64,000 nucleotides of DNA from Fonticella tunisiensis (GCF_004364155.1 NZ_SOAZ01000005.1:62001-126000), one strand, 5' to 3'; shown: positions 23,944 to 34,298, counted from the first letter of the stretch. Made by a program: numbers and translations. Notes: generated from the letters alone by a model not told the origin.

Positions 23944-25062
23944 TCACATTGAAAACATCTGTTTAATTATGTTTATGAAGTTTTTTCTCTTTACTTCTCT
24001 GTCGCTGTATATAGGATACTTAGCTGCAATCTTATCATCTATCGTTACAACAACATTTCCAAGTACCTCGTTTTCCTCAATTGGCGAAAATGCAGCTGAT
24101 GGAGCATAAACGTCAATTTTAAAATCCTCAACGCTATCCTTCTTAACAGGAAACATAAGATCCTGTCTTACAACCCCTGATACATATTTTTCACTACCTC
24201 CATAAACCCTGAACCTTTTAACGGGTTCGTTCTTATCCATGATCTTAATATATTTGTAATTATCCTTCGCATATTCTACAAGCCTTGCAGCATCATCCCA
24301 TCTGTCCTGGCTGTTTAATACAACACATATATATCTTCCATAATCATGTTTGACGGAAGCAACCAGGCACTTGCCTGCATTTCCAGTATATCCTGTTTTA
24401 ACACCATCTGAATTATCAACACGGTATAAAAACTTGTTTATATTTGAGTAAGTTCTATTGAAGTTGCCGCTAATGCCCGAGGATATTTCTTTAGTTGATA
24501 CAAGTTTTGAAAAAAAATCATTTTTCATTGCATATGCCGTTATCCTTGCAAGATCCTCTGCAGTTGTAAAATGGTTTTCCTCATCAAGCCCATGGGGTGT
24601 CTTAAAGCTGGTACTGTATGCCCCAAGTTCTATGGCCTTTTCATTCATCATGTCAACAAATTTTTCCACAGTGCCTCCTATATGCTCTGCTATGGCTACC
24701 GCAGCATCGTTTCCGGAGCGCAGCATAAGCCCATACAAAAGCTCTTCAAGGTTTATCTTTTCGCCACTTGAAAGCCTTGCTGAAGATCCAGGCATGCCTG
24801 CGGCGTGTTTTGATACAACCACCATATCCCTTAGGTCTCCCTTTTCAATGGCAACAATTGCTGTAACTATTTTAGTTGTACTTGCCATCGGAAGAACAGC
24901 ATTTCCATTTTTCGAATACAATATTCTTCCAGAATCCTGGTCCATTACCACCGCCGATACGCATCTTAATTTTGGCTCCTTTTCCTTTGCCTCGGATTTA
25001 ACTCCTGGAATGATTAAGTAAACAAGAATAAGTAAATATATCATTACAGATATTTTTTTCAT
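23944..25062 (-). CDS. dacB: D-alanyl-D-alanine carboxypeptidase (dacB-type)
   Basis: Penicillin-binding protein of the S11 family, 372 residues from the ATG at 25062, with a signal peptide (KISVMIYLLILVYLIIPG). Catalytic motifs: SxxK in MASTTKIV, SxN as SGNDAAVAIAEH, and KTG in GVKTGYTGNAG. A C-terminal PBP5-like beta domain and a basic/hydrophobic tail suggest membrane attachment. It trims peptidoglycan stem peptides. In Clostridia, a copy near ytfJ/scpAB is usually linked to sporulation (spore cortex cross-linking, as B. subtilis DacB), which is how I interpret it. The TTG four codons upstream is an alternative start. Confidence 0.9.
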   Translation of the reverse strand: MKKISVMIYLLILVYLIIPGVKSEAKEKEPKLRCVSAVVMDQDSGRILYSKNGNAVLPMASTTKIVTAIVAIEKGDLRDMVVVSKHAAGMPGSSARLSSGEKINLEELLYGLMLRSGNDAAVAIAEHIGGTVEKFVDMMNEKAIELGAYSTSFKTPHGLDEENHFTTAEDLARITAYAMKNDFFSKLVSTKEISSGISGNFNRTYSNINKFLYRVDNSDGVKTGYTGNAGKCLVASVKHDYGRYICVVLNSQDRWDDAARLVEYAKDNYKYIKIMDKNEPVKRFRVYGGSEKYVSGVVRQDLMFPVKKDSVEDFKIDVYAPSAAFSPIEENEVLGNVVVTIDDKIAAKYPIYSDREVKRKNFINIIKQMFSM

Positions 25063-25150
25063 GTCTATCACCAACCATACACCAACTTATTAATGCATAA
25101 TTAAAATTATAGCTTGCAGATCCTTACCTTTTCCGCAAGCTAGAATAGCT

Positions 25151-25570
25151 TTATGTTGGATTCACTACAATCTCATCGGAGCTTTCCTCTTTTCCCTTAA
25201 ATACTCCTGAAACGTTTCTAAGCAAGTCAGGTATGCTGTCTATTATCTTTTCAATGGGTGTTCCATATTCTATAGGCATCAGTTTTATCTGACCCTTTGA
25301 AACAATGAGAAAGGCTACAGGGCTTACTGAAACGCCAGCTCCACTTCCTCCTCCAAAGGGATAGTCTGTTGAATTGCTGCTATCTTTTTTTTCTTCATTT
25401 TTAAACTCGGAACCTCCTGAAACAAACCCTACGGTTACTCTGGAAATAGGGATTATTAAAGTTCCTTCATTTGTTTCAACCGGATCACCTACTATAGTGT
25501 TTACATCTATCATCTGCTTCAGGTTATCCATGGTAGTTCTCATGAGGTCTCCTATTGGATGCTCTGACAT
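25151..25570 (-). CDS. ytfJ: spore protein YtfJ family
   Basis: A 139-residue YtfJ (GerW) family protein, found in spores of Bacilli and Clostridia. The sequence starts with EHPIGDLMRTTMDNLKQMID, then DTIVG-type NTIVGDPVET, followed by PISRVTVGFVSGGSEF and a glycine-rich FGGGSGAGVSVSPVAFLIV, all characteristic of the family. The exact function is not established; it is a sporulation-associated protein. It lies between the DUF2953 and dacB-type genes, as in many clostridial chromosomes. Confidence 0.92.
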   Translation of the reverse strand: MSEHPIGDLMRTTMDNLKQMIDVNTIVGDPVETNEGTLIIPISRVTVGFVSGGSEFKNEEKKDSSNSTDYPFGGGSGAGVSVSPVAFLIVSKGQIKLMPIEYGTPIEKIIDSIPDLLRNVSGVFKGKEESSDEIVVNPT

Positions 25571-25584
25571 TTAATACACCACCT

Positions 25585-26106
25585 CTACATTTTTTTAGCA
25601 TCTTTCATGCTTCTTAGTTTATATTTGATATAATGAATAATTTTTAAATATATCTTTATTTTTACCTCATATTCCAGTTTTTTATTCTTCAAATCTGGAT
25701 ATACCTTGTATTCCCTCTCAAAACTTTTGAATGTACTTTGTATAACCGGCTCTATGGTGTATAATAATGAATTTATAAAGCCATAAAGCAGTGCTGTTTT
25801 ATCAGGATAGGAAGTTCCAAAAATAAGGGTTCCGTATACCTCCATGTCAGATTTAGATAACAGATATTTAACGTGTTCCGTGTTTTTCCTGTTTAAAATA
25901 GCGCTTATTCTGGCGAAATCTAATTTTCCCTCCCTTTCCTTCTTATTTTTATCCTTTAGGTTGATTTTTATAACTTTAAAGATTTTAAGGTTAGCATTAA
26001 ATTTTTTGTTTTTAAAAAACAGTTCAATCTCAACCCTTAGAGTAAAAAGCAGCAATATTAAAAATAATATAATGATCATTGCTATGAAGAGTATATTTAA
26101 TACCAT
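25585..26106 (-). CDS. DUF2953 membrane-anchored protein
   Basis: About 173 residues: one N-terminal transmembrane helix (ILFIAMIIILFLILLLF) and a basic cytoplasmic or extracytoplasmic domain with LLYGFINSLLYTIEPVI in the middle. This is the DUF2953 pattern, usually found directly upstream of ytfJ in spore formers. Function unknown. Start taken as the ATG at 26106 with a GAGGTG site. Confidence 0.82.
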   Translation of the reverse strand: MVLNILFIAMIIILFLILLLFTLRVEIELFFKNKKFNANLKIFKVIKINLKDKNKKEREGKLDFARISAILNRKNTEHVKYLLSKSDMEVYGTLIFGTSYPDKTALLYGFINSLLYTIEPVIQSTFKSFEREYKVYPDLKNKKLEYEVKIKIYLKIIHYIKYKLRSMKDAKKM

Positions 26107-26150
26107 CACTGCACCTCAAAAAAAGAAGAATAAAATACCTATTCTGTATT

Positions 26151-26717
26151 TTATTCTTCCTCAAATTCCATATTAAATTCAATAAGTTCTGGAAGTTCTT
26201 CAAGATTTTTAAATCCAAAGTATTTCAGAAACTCATCCGTTGTACAATAAAGTATTGGCCTTCCCGTTGTTTCCTTTCTTCCGGCCTCCCTTATAAGGCC
26301 CTTCTCCAGAAGGGTTGTTATAGCCCTGTCGCTCCTAACCCCTCTTATTTCGTCTATTTCCGCCTTGGTGATAGGCTGTTTATATGCTATGATTGAAAGC
26401 GTCTCGATAGCTGCATTGGATAGATTTTGCTTGTTATCCGGTTTAACAAGCTTTTTCACATAGTTTCCATATTCAGGCTTGGTAGATAATTGGAATTTAT
26501 TGTTGAATTCAATTACACATATTCCTCTTGTGTCCTTATTATACTCTTCTATCATTTGATCCATTATTCTTCTCACCTGCTTTTCCCCGATTCCAAGTAT
26601 GGAGCTAAGTTCCTTTATTGATAGCGGGTCTCCCGAGGCAAAAAGCAGAGCCTCTATTATTCCTTTAAACCTGTCATCGTCATTGAGAAGCTCAAGCTCC
26701 CTTAAAAAATTGTCCAT
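26151..26717 (-). CDS. scpB: segregation and condensation protein B
   Basis: ScpB, the winged-helix kite subunit of the SMC-ScpAB condensin, 188 residues. Family segments: IIEALLFASGDPLSIKELS at residues 20-38 and TLSIIAYKQPITKAEIDEIRG near residue 105, then EAGRKETTGRPILYCTT. It partners ScpA, encoded just upstream, in chromosome compaction and segregation. Two bases separate the genes. Confidence 0.96.
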   Translation of the reverse strand: MDNFLRELELLNDDDRFKGIIEALLFASGDPLSIKELSSILGIGEKQVRRIMDQMIEEYNKDTRGICVIEFNNKFQLSTKPEYGNYVKKLVKPDNKQNLSNAAIETLSIIAYKQPITKAEIDEIRGVRSDRAITTLLEKGLIREAGRKETTGRPILYCTTDEFLKYFGFKNLEELPELIEFNMEFEEE

Positions 26718-26719
26718 CT

Positions 26720-27454
26720 TTATCCCTGCCCTTCTATTATAATATCACCGAAACTTTCATATTGAATTGCGTTAATCTCCTTAAGCTTTATAAGTTCCAG
26801 CATGGCAAGAAATATAACGATGATTTCTATTTTGTTTGATGCCCTCTCAAAAAATCTATTAAAACTTATCCTTCTTTTCTCCTTAAGAAGCATCCTGATC
26901 TCATCCATCTTGTCTTCAATTTTAAACTCGTCATGATCTATGTTTTCAGGTATCTTCCCTCTGTCATTGTACCTGTTTTCATAGGCTCTGATAACCTTTT
27001 TAAATGCCACCATAAGGTTTTCAAGGGTTATGTTTTTGAAAAAAACCTCGCTGTTATCAATATCGTCGATTATATCCGGAGATTTAAAGAAAATAACGTT
27101 ATTTTCTTCTATACTCTTAAGCTGATATGCAAACTCCTTATATTTTTTATATTCCACGAGTTTTCGAACGAGCTCCTCTCTGGGGTCTTCTTCCGCTGAA
27201 GCTTCTTTATCCCCTTCGGTCTTTGCCTTTGGAAGAAGCATTCTTGATTTTATCTCTAAAAGTGTAGCTGCCATAATAAGAAACTCGCTTGCTATTTCAA
27301 GGTCCAGATCCTCCATGGCCCTAAGATAGGTAATATACTGATCCGTTATTTCGGCTATAGGTATATCGTAAATATCAACCTCTGCCTTTTTAATAAGGTG
27401 AAGAAGAAGGTCTAATGGCCCTTCGAATATTTCTAATTTAATGTTAATACCCAT
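26720..27454 (-). CDS. scpA: segregation and condensation protein A
   Basis: ScpA kleisin, 244 residues, linking SMC heads with ScpB. It starts INIKLEIFEGPLDLLLHLI, the family N-terminus, and has a C-terminal winged-helix region (RISFNRFFERASNKIEIIVI). An acidic mid-section near residue 95 is typical. In one block with scpB and the M50 protease. Confidence 0.96.
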   Translation of the reverse strand: MGINIKLEIFEGPLDLLLHLIKKAEVDIYDIPIAEITDQYITYLRAMEDLDLEIASEFLIMAATLLEIKSRMLLPKAKTEGDKEASAEEDPREELVRKLVEYKKYKEFAYQLKSIEENNVIFFKSPDIIDDIDNSEVFFKNITLENLMVAFKKVIRAYENRYNDRGKIPENIDHDEFKIEDKMDEIRMLLKEKRRISFNRFFERASNKIEIIVIFLAMLELIKLKEINAIQYESFGDIIIEGQG

Positions 27455-27464
27455 AAAAAACCAC

Positions 27465-28088
27465 CTACACTACAATGTTAGCAGCAACCTTAAATATAAA
27501 TTCAGCTACAATGCCAATTAACCCGCCAAATGCTCTGCTTACTTCAGGAATCCACAATAAAAAGAAAAGAATAAATATGCCTGTTCTTTCGATTCTATAT
27601 ATGAATTCAGCTACTTTTCCTCCAAAAAGCTCTGCAAATATCTTCGAACCATCAAGGGGTGGGAAGGGAAGAATGTTAAATACAGCAAGTCCTATATTTA
27701 TAACAAATAATTCCCATAAAAATGCCTCAACTCCTGAATTCCGCGGCTGTATACCGAGCAAAATAAGTATACTGAAAAATGCCAGAAGCAGATTGGATAA
27801 AGGTCCTGCCATTGAAGTCAGTACAACTCCAGCCCTTTCATTTTTATAGTAATATGAGTTTATCGGCACAGGCTTTGCCCATCCAAACTTGAATACAAAA
27901 AGCGCTATAAGTCCCATTACATCAATATGTGCAAGGGGGTTTAACGTTAGCCTGCCATAATATTGTGGTGTCTTATCCCCCTGCATATAGGACACAAGAG
28001 CATGTGAATATTCATGTATTGAAAGCGATATTATCACAGCTATTCCTCTAAGGATAAAACTTGCAAAATCAAAGTTTGTTATATCCAT
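27465..28088 (-). CDS. site-2 protease-like M50 metallopeptidase (YwhC/FtsH-type)
   Basis: Integral membrane zinc protease of 207 residues. The zinc motif HEYSH (in SLSIHEYSHALVSY, near residue 22) and the second ligand motif FPPLDGSKIF (near residue 141) are intact, with five or six hydrophobic segments. This short M50 type is widespread in Clostridia next to scpA. Substrates are unknown. Its start overlaps the cca-type gene by 20 nt. Confidence 0.9.
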   Translation of the reverse strand: MDITNFDFASFILRGIAVIISLSIHEYSHALVSYMQGDKTPQYYGRLTLNPLAHIDVMGLIALFVFKFGWAKPVPINSYYYKNERAGVVLTSMAGPLSNLLLAFFSILILLGIQPRNSGVEAFLWELFVINIGLAVFNILPFPPLDGSKIFAELFGGKVAEFIYRIERTGIFILFFLLWIPEVSRAFGGLIGIVAEFIFKVAANIVV

Positions 28089-29220
28089 TTAATTCACCTC
28101 TTAAAAAACTATATAGTGCGTCAAGCTTTACGTCAATAAAATCCTGACCTTCTCCTCTTTTGTTTGCTTTATCGAATTGATGTCTTGACAGTTTTACAAT
28201 TTTCTTAAACCTTAAAAAACCATCTATCCTTTTATCCTTCTTAAATAGCGTTCTGAGGATTTCATCCGCTACAACGTTTTGGCAGTTAAACAATGAAGTA
28301 TACAGAGAATCATCCTGTTTTAATGTAGCCTCCTTTAGTTCCTTAATCTTTAAGCACAGATCCGAAAATGACGCCCCAGGCTTTAAATATTCTTCTATTT
28401 CTTTTATTATATCGATTGAATTTCTGTACAGCAGCACTGCAAGCTTGTTTTTAAATTTTAAATTGAGGAAGGAAGCTTCATCGAAGCATGTATTTATAAA
28501 CACCTCTTTGCCTATAACTGAATTCAATATTTTAGTCTTTTTTATATATTTAATCCCTTTATAAATATTTTTCTCTTCCAGTATTTTTTCAAGCTCCTGC
28601 CTTACTCTTTCAGACTTTAAATAAAGCATTGCTCCCCTTTCTATGGCGCATAAAATAAGCTCATAGGTTTTCCTATCGAATTCAAAATCAAACCTTGATA
28701 GATATTTTATGCCCCTAAATATTCTGGTTGGATCATCCATAAAACTTTTATCATGGAGTACCCTTATTTTCTTCCTTTTTAAGTCCAAAAGTCCATTAAA
28801 GGGGTCAATTATCCTTCCATATTCATCCCCATAAAGAGAAACAGCAATGGAGTTAATAGTAAAGTCCCTTCTTCCAAGGTCCTTGATGATATTTGAAGAC
28901 CATACCCGTGGTTTCGATGCTATTCCACTATAGCTTTCATCCCTTGCCATAATAAAATCTACATCTTCTCCATTTATTGAAAACTTACCCGTATGATAAT
29001 ATGAATTATACTTTGACTTACACTTTAATATAGAAGTTATTTTTTCAAAGGCATTTAGGTGCTCCTCCTCACCTATCTCAACCACAAAATCAAAATCAAG
29101 TGGGACAATTCCAAGATACATATCCCTTACGGCCCCGCCTACAAGATATGCCCTGAGATTCATACTGTTAAAAATTTTTGAGAATAAACCTATAATATCA
29201 TATTTTTGCAAGTTTAGCAT
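28069..29220 (-). CDS. cca: tRNA CCA-adding enzyme / poly(A) polymerase family nucleotidyltransferase
   Basis: Class II nucleotidyltransferase of 383 residues. The head domain has YLVGGAVRD (about 26-34) and the catalytic DFDFVV (about 43-48), followed by DLGRRDFTINSIAVSL and DPTRIFRGIKYLSRFDF, all typical. CCA-adding, A-adding and poly(A) polymerases share these motifs, so whether it completes the whole CCA end cannot be told by eye. The ATG at 29220 follows AAGGTGG; the TTG before it is less likely. Confidence 0.88.
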   Translation of the reverse strand: MLNLQKYDIIGLFSKIFNSMNLRAYLVGGAVRDMYLGIVPLDFDFVVEIGEEEHLNAFEKITSILKCKSKYNSYYHTGKFSINGEDVDFIMARDESYSGIASKPRVWSSNIIKDLGRRDFTINSIAVSLYGDEYGRIIDPFNGLLDLKRKKIRVLHDKSFMDDPTRIFRGIKYLSRFDFEFDRKTYELILCAIERGAMLYLKSERVRQELEKILEEKNIYKGIKYIKKTKILNSVIGKEVFINTCFDEASFLNLKFKNKLAVLLYRNSIDIIKEIEEYLKPGASFSDLCLKIKELKEATLKQDDSLYTSLFNCQNVVADEILRTLFKKDKRIDGFLRFKKIVKLSRHQFDKANKRGEGQDFIDVKLDALYSFLRGELNGYNKL

Positions 29221-29362
29221 CAAACCACCTTCCCGTGACTTATATTATACCATTACTTATAAACTTTCTGAACTTAATTTAACTCTTTATCCTTGTTCTT
29301 TTATATATTAATAAATAAGCGGAGATAAAAAATATATGAAATTCACATAAAGCCACACGTTA

Positions 29363-29413
29363 ATTCAATAATAAAAAGGGATGAGCTTAACTCATCCCTT
29401 TTTATTATTGAAT
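29363..29413 (-). terminator. perfect 23-bp-stem terminator overlapping the dacF stop
   Basis: Arms 29363-29385 and 29391-29413 are exact complements around a five-base loop. The core is AAAAAGGGATGAG and its complement. The minus-strand dacF stop (29405-29407) is inside the stem. U-rich sequence is provided by the stem's own A/T outer part. Confidence 0.85.
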
Positions 29414-30577
29414 CCCAAGCCATGATTTGAAAGCCTTCTTAAGAGCATCAGGAAATGTCATTCTATTTACATCACAGTCAATTACAAGAGGAATCTCACC
29501 ATAAATCTTGTCTCCTTCAATGGCTTTTATACTTCCAACTACATCACCTTTTTTAAGAGGAAGCTTTACGTTCTCTTTAATATCGATCTTTTTAGAAATT
29601 TGAGCTTTAGTTCCTTTTTCAAAGACAACGTTTAAGTCTTCCTTTGCAATGAGATTAACCTTCTCAGGTATGGATTTTGGCATTTTAATCTCCTGAATAA
29701 CTTCGCCCTTCTTTATAACATTTACACTTTCATATTTTGCAAATCCATAATCCATGAGCCTCTCGGCCTGGGCATTTCTATCCTTCCATGAATCAGCCCC
29801 CATAATAACTGCAATAAACCTTATGTTACCGCGCTTTGCTGTTGCGGAGATGCAGTATTTAGCCTCACTTGTATAACCCGTCTTAAGTCCATCGCAGCCT
29901 GAATATCTTTTAATCATTTTATTTCTATTTGTCAAAGTGAATGGAGATTTTCTTCCCTCACTTATGGTTTCCATCCATATAGTTGTATAATCAAGTATCT
30001 TTCTATGCTTTAAAAGCTCCCTGGACATTATTGCAACGTCGTGTGCAGATGTGTAGTGGTTTGGATCGTGGAACCCCATGCTGTTTACAAAGTTTGTATC
30101 CTTCATTCCAAGTTCCCTGGCCCGTTTGTTCATCATCTTAACAAATTCTTCCTCCGTACCTCCAAGGAATTCTGCTATTGCAACTGCTGCATCGTTTGCC
30201 GATTCTATTGCAACTCCCTTAATCAGTTCCTCAAGGGTTCTTATTTCTCCTGTTTCAAGAAACATGGTACTTCCACCCATTGACTTCGCCCTTTCACTTA
30301 CAGTAACCTTATCCGACAGCTTAACCTTTCCGCTGTCAACTGCCTCCATTGCAAGGAGCATGGTCATAATCTTCGTAACGCTTGCTGGCGCCAGTTTATC
30401 ATGTGAGTTGTATTCGAATATTATTTTACCCGAATCGTATTCCATAAGAAGGGCAGATTTTGCTTTTATGTTGAAGGTTTCCGGTGTTAAATTTTCGTCA
30501 GCTGCTTTAGCCGAAACCCTTACCGGTGACACAATGAGCAGCAGTACTACCATTATTAGTGATAAATACCTTTTCAT
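29405..30577 (-). CDS. dacF: D-alanyl-D-alanine carboxypeptidase DacF
   Basis: S11-family penicillin-binding protein, 390 residues with signal peptide (RYLSLIMVVLLLIVSPVRVSA). Motifs: SxxK in APASVTKIM, SxN in ESANDAAVAIAEF and KTG in DGLKTGYTSEA. A PBP5-type C-terminal domain follows. In Bacillus, dacF is a forespore gene near spoIIA and affects cortex cross-linking; here it lies after pdp in the spoIIM block as in other Clostridia. The start follows AACAGGAGG. Confidence 0.92.
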   Translation of the reverse strand: MKRYLSLIMVVLLLIVSPVRVSAKAADENLTPETFNIKAKSALLMEYDSGKIIFEYNSHDKLAPASVTKIMTMLLAMEAVDSGKVKLSDKVTVSERAKSMGGSTMFLETGEIRTLEELIKGVAIESANDAAVAIAEFLGGTEEEFVKMMNKRARELGMKDTNFVNSMGFHDPNHYTSAHDVAIMSRELLKHRKILDYTTIWMETISEGRKSPFTLTNRNKMIKRYSGCDGLKTGYTSEAKYCISATAKRGNIRFIAVIMGADSWKDRNAQAERLMDYGFAKYESVNVIKKGEVIQEIKMPKSIPEKVNLIAKEDLNVVFEKGTKAQISKKIDIKENVKLPLKKGDVVGSIKAIEGDKIYGEIPLVIDCDVNRMTFPDALKKAFKSWLGIQ

Positions 30578-30664
30578 CTTCCTACCTCCTGTTATTAAAT
30601 ATTTTAGCTGCCTGATTTTATTTTCCCCTGAATTTTAAAATTTATATGTGGCATCAATTTTTAC

Positions 30665-30698
30665 AAAAAAAAAGAAAAGGACCCCTGTGGCCCTTTAA
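30665..30698 (-). terminator. rho-independent terminator after pdp
   Basis: On the minus strand AAAGGGCC pairs imperfectly with GGGTCCTTT around ACAG-type loop bases and is followed by a run of T interrupted once. It lies immediately past the pdp stop, separating it from dacF. Confidence 0.75.
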
Positions 30699-30703
30699 TA
30701 GTT

Positions 30704-32029
30704 TTAAAATCTCTGTATACCATCCTTTGTTACAATGCCAAATATGAGAGGTCTCTTTTCAGGCTTATTCTCAGTAATATTATAAGCTTCATGAATTCTT
30801 TCTTCTGCATCCTTTGCCTTTTCTAAATCATTAGTATGAATTACAGCTATGGTATCTCCCTTTCTAACATACGCTCCAACCTTCTCCTTAATAACAATGC
30901 CGACGGAGTGGTCGATTGCGCTTTCCTTCGTTTCCCTTCCTGCTCCAAGCACCAGTGCTGCAAGGCCTATCTCGCTTGCAACTATCTTTGAAATATATCC
31001 ATCAATTCTTGCCTTAACTTCAACCTGATACTTTGCCCCAGGAAGCATATCCGGATTATCGATTAAAGACACATCGCCACCCTGTGCACTAACAAATTCC
31101 TTAAGCTTTTCAAGTGCAGAACCATTTTTTATGGTTTTCTCAAGCACAGCCCTTGCCTCGTCCGTATTCTTAGCCTTTTCTGCAAGTACAAGCATGTAGG
31201 AACCCAAAACCATGCAGAGCTCCAGAAGGTCTTCGGGACCATTTCCCATTAGCGTATCTATTGCTTCCTTAACCTCAAGGGCATTCCCTACAGCAAATCC
31301 AAGGGGCTGGTCCATGTCAGATATTACTGCTACAGTATTTCTGTTAAGGCTGGTTCCTATGTCAACCATTTCCTTTGCAAGCTCAAAGGAATCGTCTACA
31401 GTCTTCATAAAGGCTCCTGTACCCGTTTTAACGTCCAGAACTATGCTGTTAGCACCTGAGGCTATCTTTTTGCTCATAATGCTTGAGGCAATAAGTGATA
31501 CATTGTCAACCGTACCGGTAACGTCTCTTAAGGCATAGAGCTTTTTATCCGCAGGGGCAAGATCTGCAGTCTGCCCTCCAACAGCAAGTTTGACGCGGTT
31601 TACGTTGTCAATAAATTGTTCTCTGGTCATTTCCGCTGAAAAGCCCCTTATAGATTCAAGCTTATCTATCGTTCCTCCAGTATGTCCGAGCCCCCTTCCC
31701 GACATCTTGGCAACGGGGGCACCGGCAGCTGCAACTATTGGCCCTAAAACAAGGGTGGTTTTATCTCCAACTCCTCCTGTGCTGTGCTTATCAACCTTAA
31801 TTCCTTCAATAGCCGACAGGTCAATGGTTTCGCCGGAGTTTACCATGGCCATAGTAAGGTCCGCCGTTTCCTTTTTACTCATCTTTTGAAAATATATGGC
31901 CATAAGCAGTGCAGAAACCTGATAATCAGGTATTTCCCCCCTTGTATAACCATTTACGAAAAATTCAATTTCCTCCTTTGTAAGCTCTCCACCATTTCTC
32001 TTTTTAAGTATAATGTCATACATTCTCAT
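30704..32029 (-). CDS. pdp: pyrimidine-nucleoside phosphorylase
   Basis: Nucleoside phosphorylase type II, 441 residues, splitting uridine, thymidine or deoxyuridine with phosphate into base and (deoxy)ribose 1-phosphate. Signature [20 protein letters not shown] near residue 108, preceded by the phosphate-binding [13 protein letters not shown]. Next to phosphopentomutase (deoB), which converts the sugar 1-phosphate to the 5-phosphate, so the two form a nucleoside salvage unit. ATG behind GGGGGAG. Confidence 0.95.
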   Translation of the reverse strand: MRMYDIILKKRNGGELTKEEIEFFVNGYTRGEIPDYQVSALLMAIYFQKMSKKETADLTMAMVNSGETIDLSAIEGIKVDKHSTGGVGDKTTLVLGPIVAAAGAPVAKMSGRGLGHTGGTIDKLESIRGFSAEMTREQFIDNVNRVKLAVGGQTADLAPADKKLYALRDVTGTVDNVSLIASSIMSKKIASGANSIVLDVKTGTGAFMKTVDDSFELAKEMVDIGTSLNRNTVAVISDMDQPLGFAVGNALEVKEAIDTLMGNGPEDLLELCMVLGSYMLVLAEKAKNTDEARAVLEKTIKNGSALEKLKEFVSAQGGDVSLIDNPDMLPGAKYQVEVKARIDGYISKIVASEIGLAALVLGAGRETKESAIDHSVGIVIKEKVGAYVRKGDTIAVIHTNDLEKAKDAEERIHEAYNITENKPEKRPLIFGIVTKDGIQRF

Positions 32030-32048
32030 GTTAATCTCCCCCAGTGCT

Positions 32049-33221
32049 TTATTTTAAAATTTCCCCTGCAAAGCTTGTACCTGCAATATCATTCTCTACG
32101 TTTAAAAGATCTGCAATTGTTTTTCCTATGTCGCTGTACGTTTTTCTAACACCCAGATTAACCCCTGCCTTAATGCTTTTTCCATATATAAGTAGCGGAA
32201 CATATTCCCTTGAATGGTCCGTACTCGGGGTTGTAGGATCGCATCCATGGTCTGCAGTTATAAATAAAACATCCTTTTCCCTCATTGCCCCTATTATCTC
32301 AGGAAGCCTGTTATCAAACTCCATTAAAGCGTTAGCATAACCCTGAACGTCGTTTCTATGGCCGTAAATCATATCGTAGTCAACCAGGTTTGTAAATATT
32401 AAACCTTTATTATCTTCCTTCATGTATTCAAGGGTTTTATCCACTCCATCCATATTATTCTTTGTATGTACTGCCTTTGTAATTCCCCAACCTGCGTAGA
32501 TGTCTTCTATCTTGCCAACTGCACATACATCAAGCCCCTTCTTTGATACATAGTCTAATAAAGTGCTCTTAAAGGGTTTCAGAGAAAAATCTCTCCTGTT
32601 TGTAGTTCTTTTGTAATTGCCGGAGGTACCCACAAAGGGCCTTGCAATAACTCTTCCAACAGCATGCTCCCCTTTCAGCATATCCCTTGCAATCTGGCAC
32701 ATTTCATAAAGCCTTTCAAGGGGTATAACCTCTTCATGTGCAGCAATTTGAAATACACTGTCGGCCGACGTATAAACGATAGGATATCCTGTTTTAACAT
32801 GTTCATCCCCAAGCTCCTGTATTATAACCGTTCCTGAAGCCGGTTTGTTTCCAATGATTTTTGTCCCAATTTTTCTTTCAAACTCCTCTATAATCTCCTC
32901 TGGAAAACCATCAGGATAGGTAGGAAATGGTTTATCGAGTATAAGCCCGGCTATTTCCCAGTGACCTGTAGTAGTGTCCTTACCTGCAGACATTTCACCA
33001 CATTTTCCAAAGGAACCTTCAGGGTTTGATACCCTGTCTATGCCCTTAATACCCTCAATATTTCCAAGGCCAATTCTTTCCATATTAGGAAGCTTAAGAC
33101 CTCCTATTGCCTTTGAAATGTTCCCTATCGTATCGCTTCCTTCATCGCCGTACTTTGCCGCATCTGGAAGTTCTCCTATTCCAACACTATCAAGAACGAT
33201 AAGCACCACTCTATCAACCAA
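32049..33221 (-). CDS. deoB: phosphopentomutase
   Basis: Alkaline-phosphatase-superfamily phosphopentomutase, 390 residues. Metal ligands are visible at the N-terminal [12 protein letters not shown], the catalytic Thr region [10 protein letters not shown] near residue 87, and the C-terminal [20 protein letters not shown] near residue 325. It interconverts ribose/deoxyribose 1- and 5-phosphates and supports pdp 20 bases downstream. A TTG start follows GAGGTGATATAA. Confidence 0.95.
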   Translation of the reverse strand: MVDRVVLIVLDSVGIGELPDAAKYGDEGSDTIGNISKAIGGLKLPNMERIGLGNIEGIKGIDRVSNPEGSFGKCGEMSAGKDTTTGHWEIAGLILDKPFPTYPDGFPEEIIEEFERKIGTKIIGNKPASGTVIIQELGDEHVKTGYPIVYTSADSVFQIAAHEEVIPLERLYEMCQIARDMLKGEHAVGRVIARPFVGTSGNYKRTTNRRDFSLKPFKSTLLDYVSKKGLDVCAVGKIEDIYAGWGITKAVHTKNNMDGVDKTLEYMKEDNKGLIFTNLVDYDMIYGHRNDVQGYANALMEFDNRLPEIIGAMREKDVLFITADHGCDPTTPSTDHSREYVPLLIYGKSIKAGVNLGVRKTYSDIGKTIADLLNVENDIAGTSFAGEILK

Positions 33222-33341
33222 TTATATCACCTCTTTTTCAATTTCATAAATATATTATTTCTTATATATCCATATTTTATCATAAAAGCATACTTTATAT
33301 ATGCTGCTTTAAAGATTTTTTATATTCCAAAGAATCATAAA

Positions 33342-33358
33342 AAGGGCATTACGCCCTT
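33342..33358 (-). terminator. terminator overlapping the xerD stop
   Basis: Compact hairpin AAGGGC / GCCCTT with a five-base loop and a T run on the minus strand. The TAA stop of xerD (33349-33351) lies in the loop and stem, so the terminator starts before translation ends. Confidence 0.8.
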
Positions 33359-34227
33359 GGGTGTGACTTTTTATATATGTCACTTATCCTGTTCTTTATA
33401 ACCTCTGCATAGATTTGCGTTGTTGATATATCGGAATGCCCCAGCATCTGCTGTACAGACTTTAAATCTGCACCATTTTCAATTAGATGGGCTGCAAAGG
33501 AATGTCTTAAGGTGTGCGGAGTTATTTCCTTATCTATACCAGCTACAGATGCATAATATTTTATAATTTTCCAAAATCCCTGCCTTGTCATTCTTTCCCC
33601 ATGGAAATTTAAGAAAAACGCCTTTTCTTTTTTATTTTTCTGCAGGATTCCTCTGGACTTATTAACATACTCCTCTAATGCCTTGAGAGCGATTTTTCCT
33701 ACTGGTATAATTCTTTCCCTGCTTCCGCTGCATTTTATATATCCAAGATCAAGATTAACATCTTCCAGGTTTAGATTGATAAGCTCTGTAACCCTTATTC
33801 CCGTCGCATAAAGTATCTCCAGCATTGCCTTGTCCCTAATGCCCTTGGGATCAATATTCGATGGAAGGGATAAAAGCTTTTCAACTTCCTTTATGGACAA
33901 TATCTGAGGCATCTTTTTTTCGATTTTTGGAGACTCAAGGTTTAATGTCGGATCGTTCATTACTATTGCATTTTTAACTAAAATCCGATAAAAAGCCCTT
34001 ATTGACGCAATGCTTCTGGAAATTGAGGACGTAGCCTTACCCATTTTTTGAAGATGGAGAATATAGGCGATGATATTAGTCCTCTTTACGTTTTCGAAGC
34101 TAATGCCAATATCATTAAGGTATTCTAAAAACTGCCTTATATCCCTGCTGTAGGATTCAAGGGTATTCTTGCTGAGCTTTTTACCATGTTCAAGTTCATT
34201 AATAAAATCATTTATAACCTTTTCCAT
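33349..34227 (-). CDS. xerD: tyrosine recombinase XerD
   Basis: Tyrosine recombinase of 292 residues with both the N-terminal SAM-like domain (INDFINELEHGKKLSKNTLE) and the catalytic domain. Catalytic residues: Arg in ATGIRVTELINL, HTLRHSFAAHL (His-x-x-Arg), then LGHSDISTTQIYAEV (His and the Tyr nucleophile). XerD resolves chromosome dimers at dif with XerC. Its position next to deoB and spoIIM matches B. subtilis/Clostridia ripX/xerD. It is clearly separate from the shorter recombinase at 36935. Confidence 0.94.
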   Translation of the reverse strand: MEKVINDFINELEHGKKLSKNTLESYSRDIRQFLEYLNDIGISFENVKRTNIIAYILHLQKMGKATSSISRSIASIRAFYRILVKNAIVMNDPTLNLESPKIEKKMPQILSIKEVEKLLSLPSNIDPKGIRDKAMLEILYATGIRVTELINLNLEDVNLDLGYIKCSGSRERIIPVGKIALKALEEYVNKSRGILQKNKKEKAFFLNFHGERMTRQGFWKIIKYYASVAGIDKEITPHTLRHSFAAHLIENGADLKSVQQMLGHSDISTTQIYAEVIKNRISDIYKKSHPRA

Positions 34228-34298
34228 TACTAAGTCTCCTTTATGACAACTTTAATTTATTTATATATTCAACATAAAAGCTATAATTCCTTCAAAAT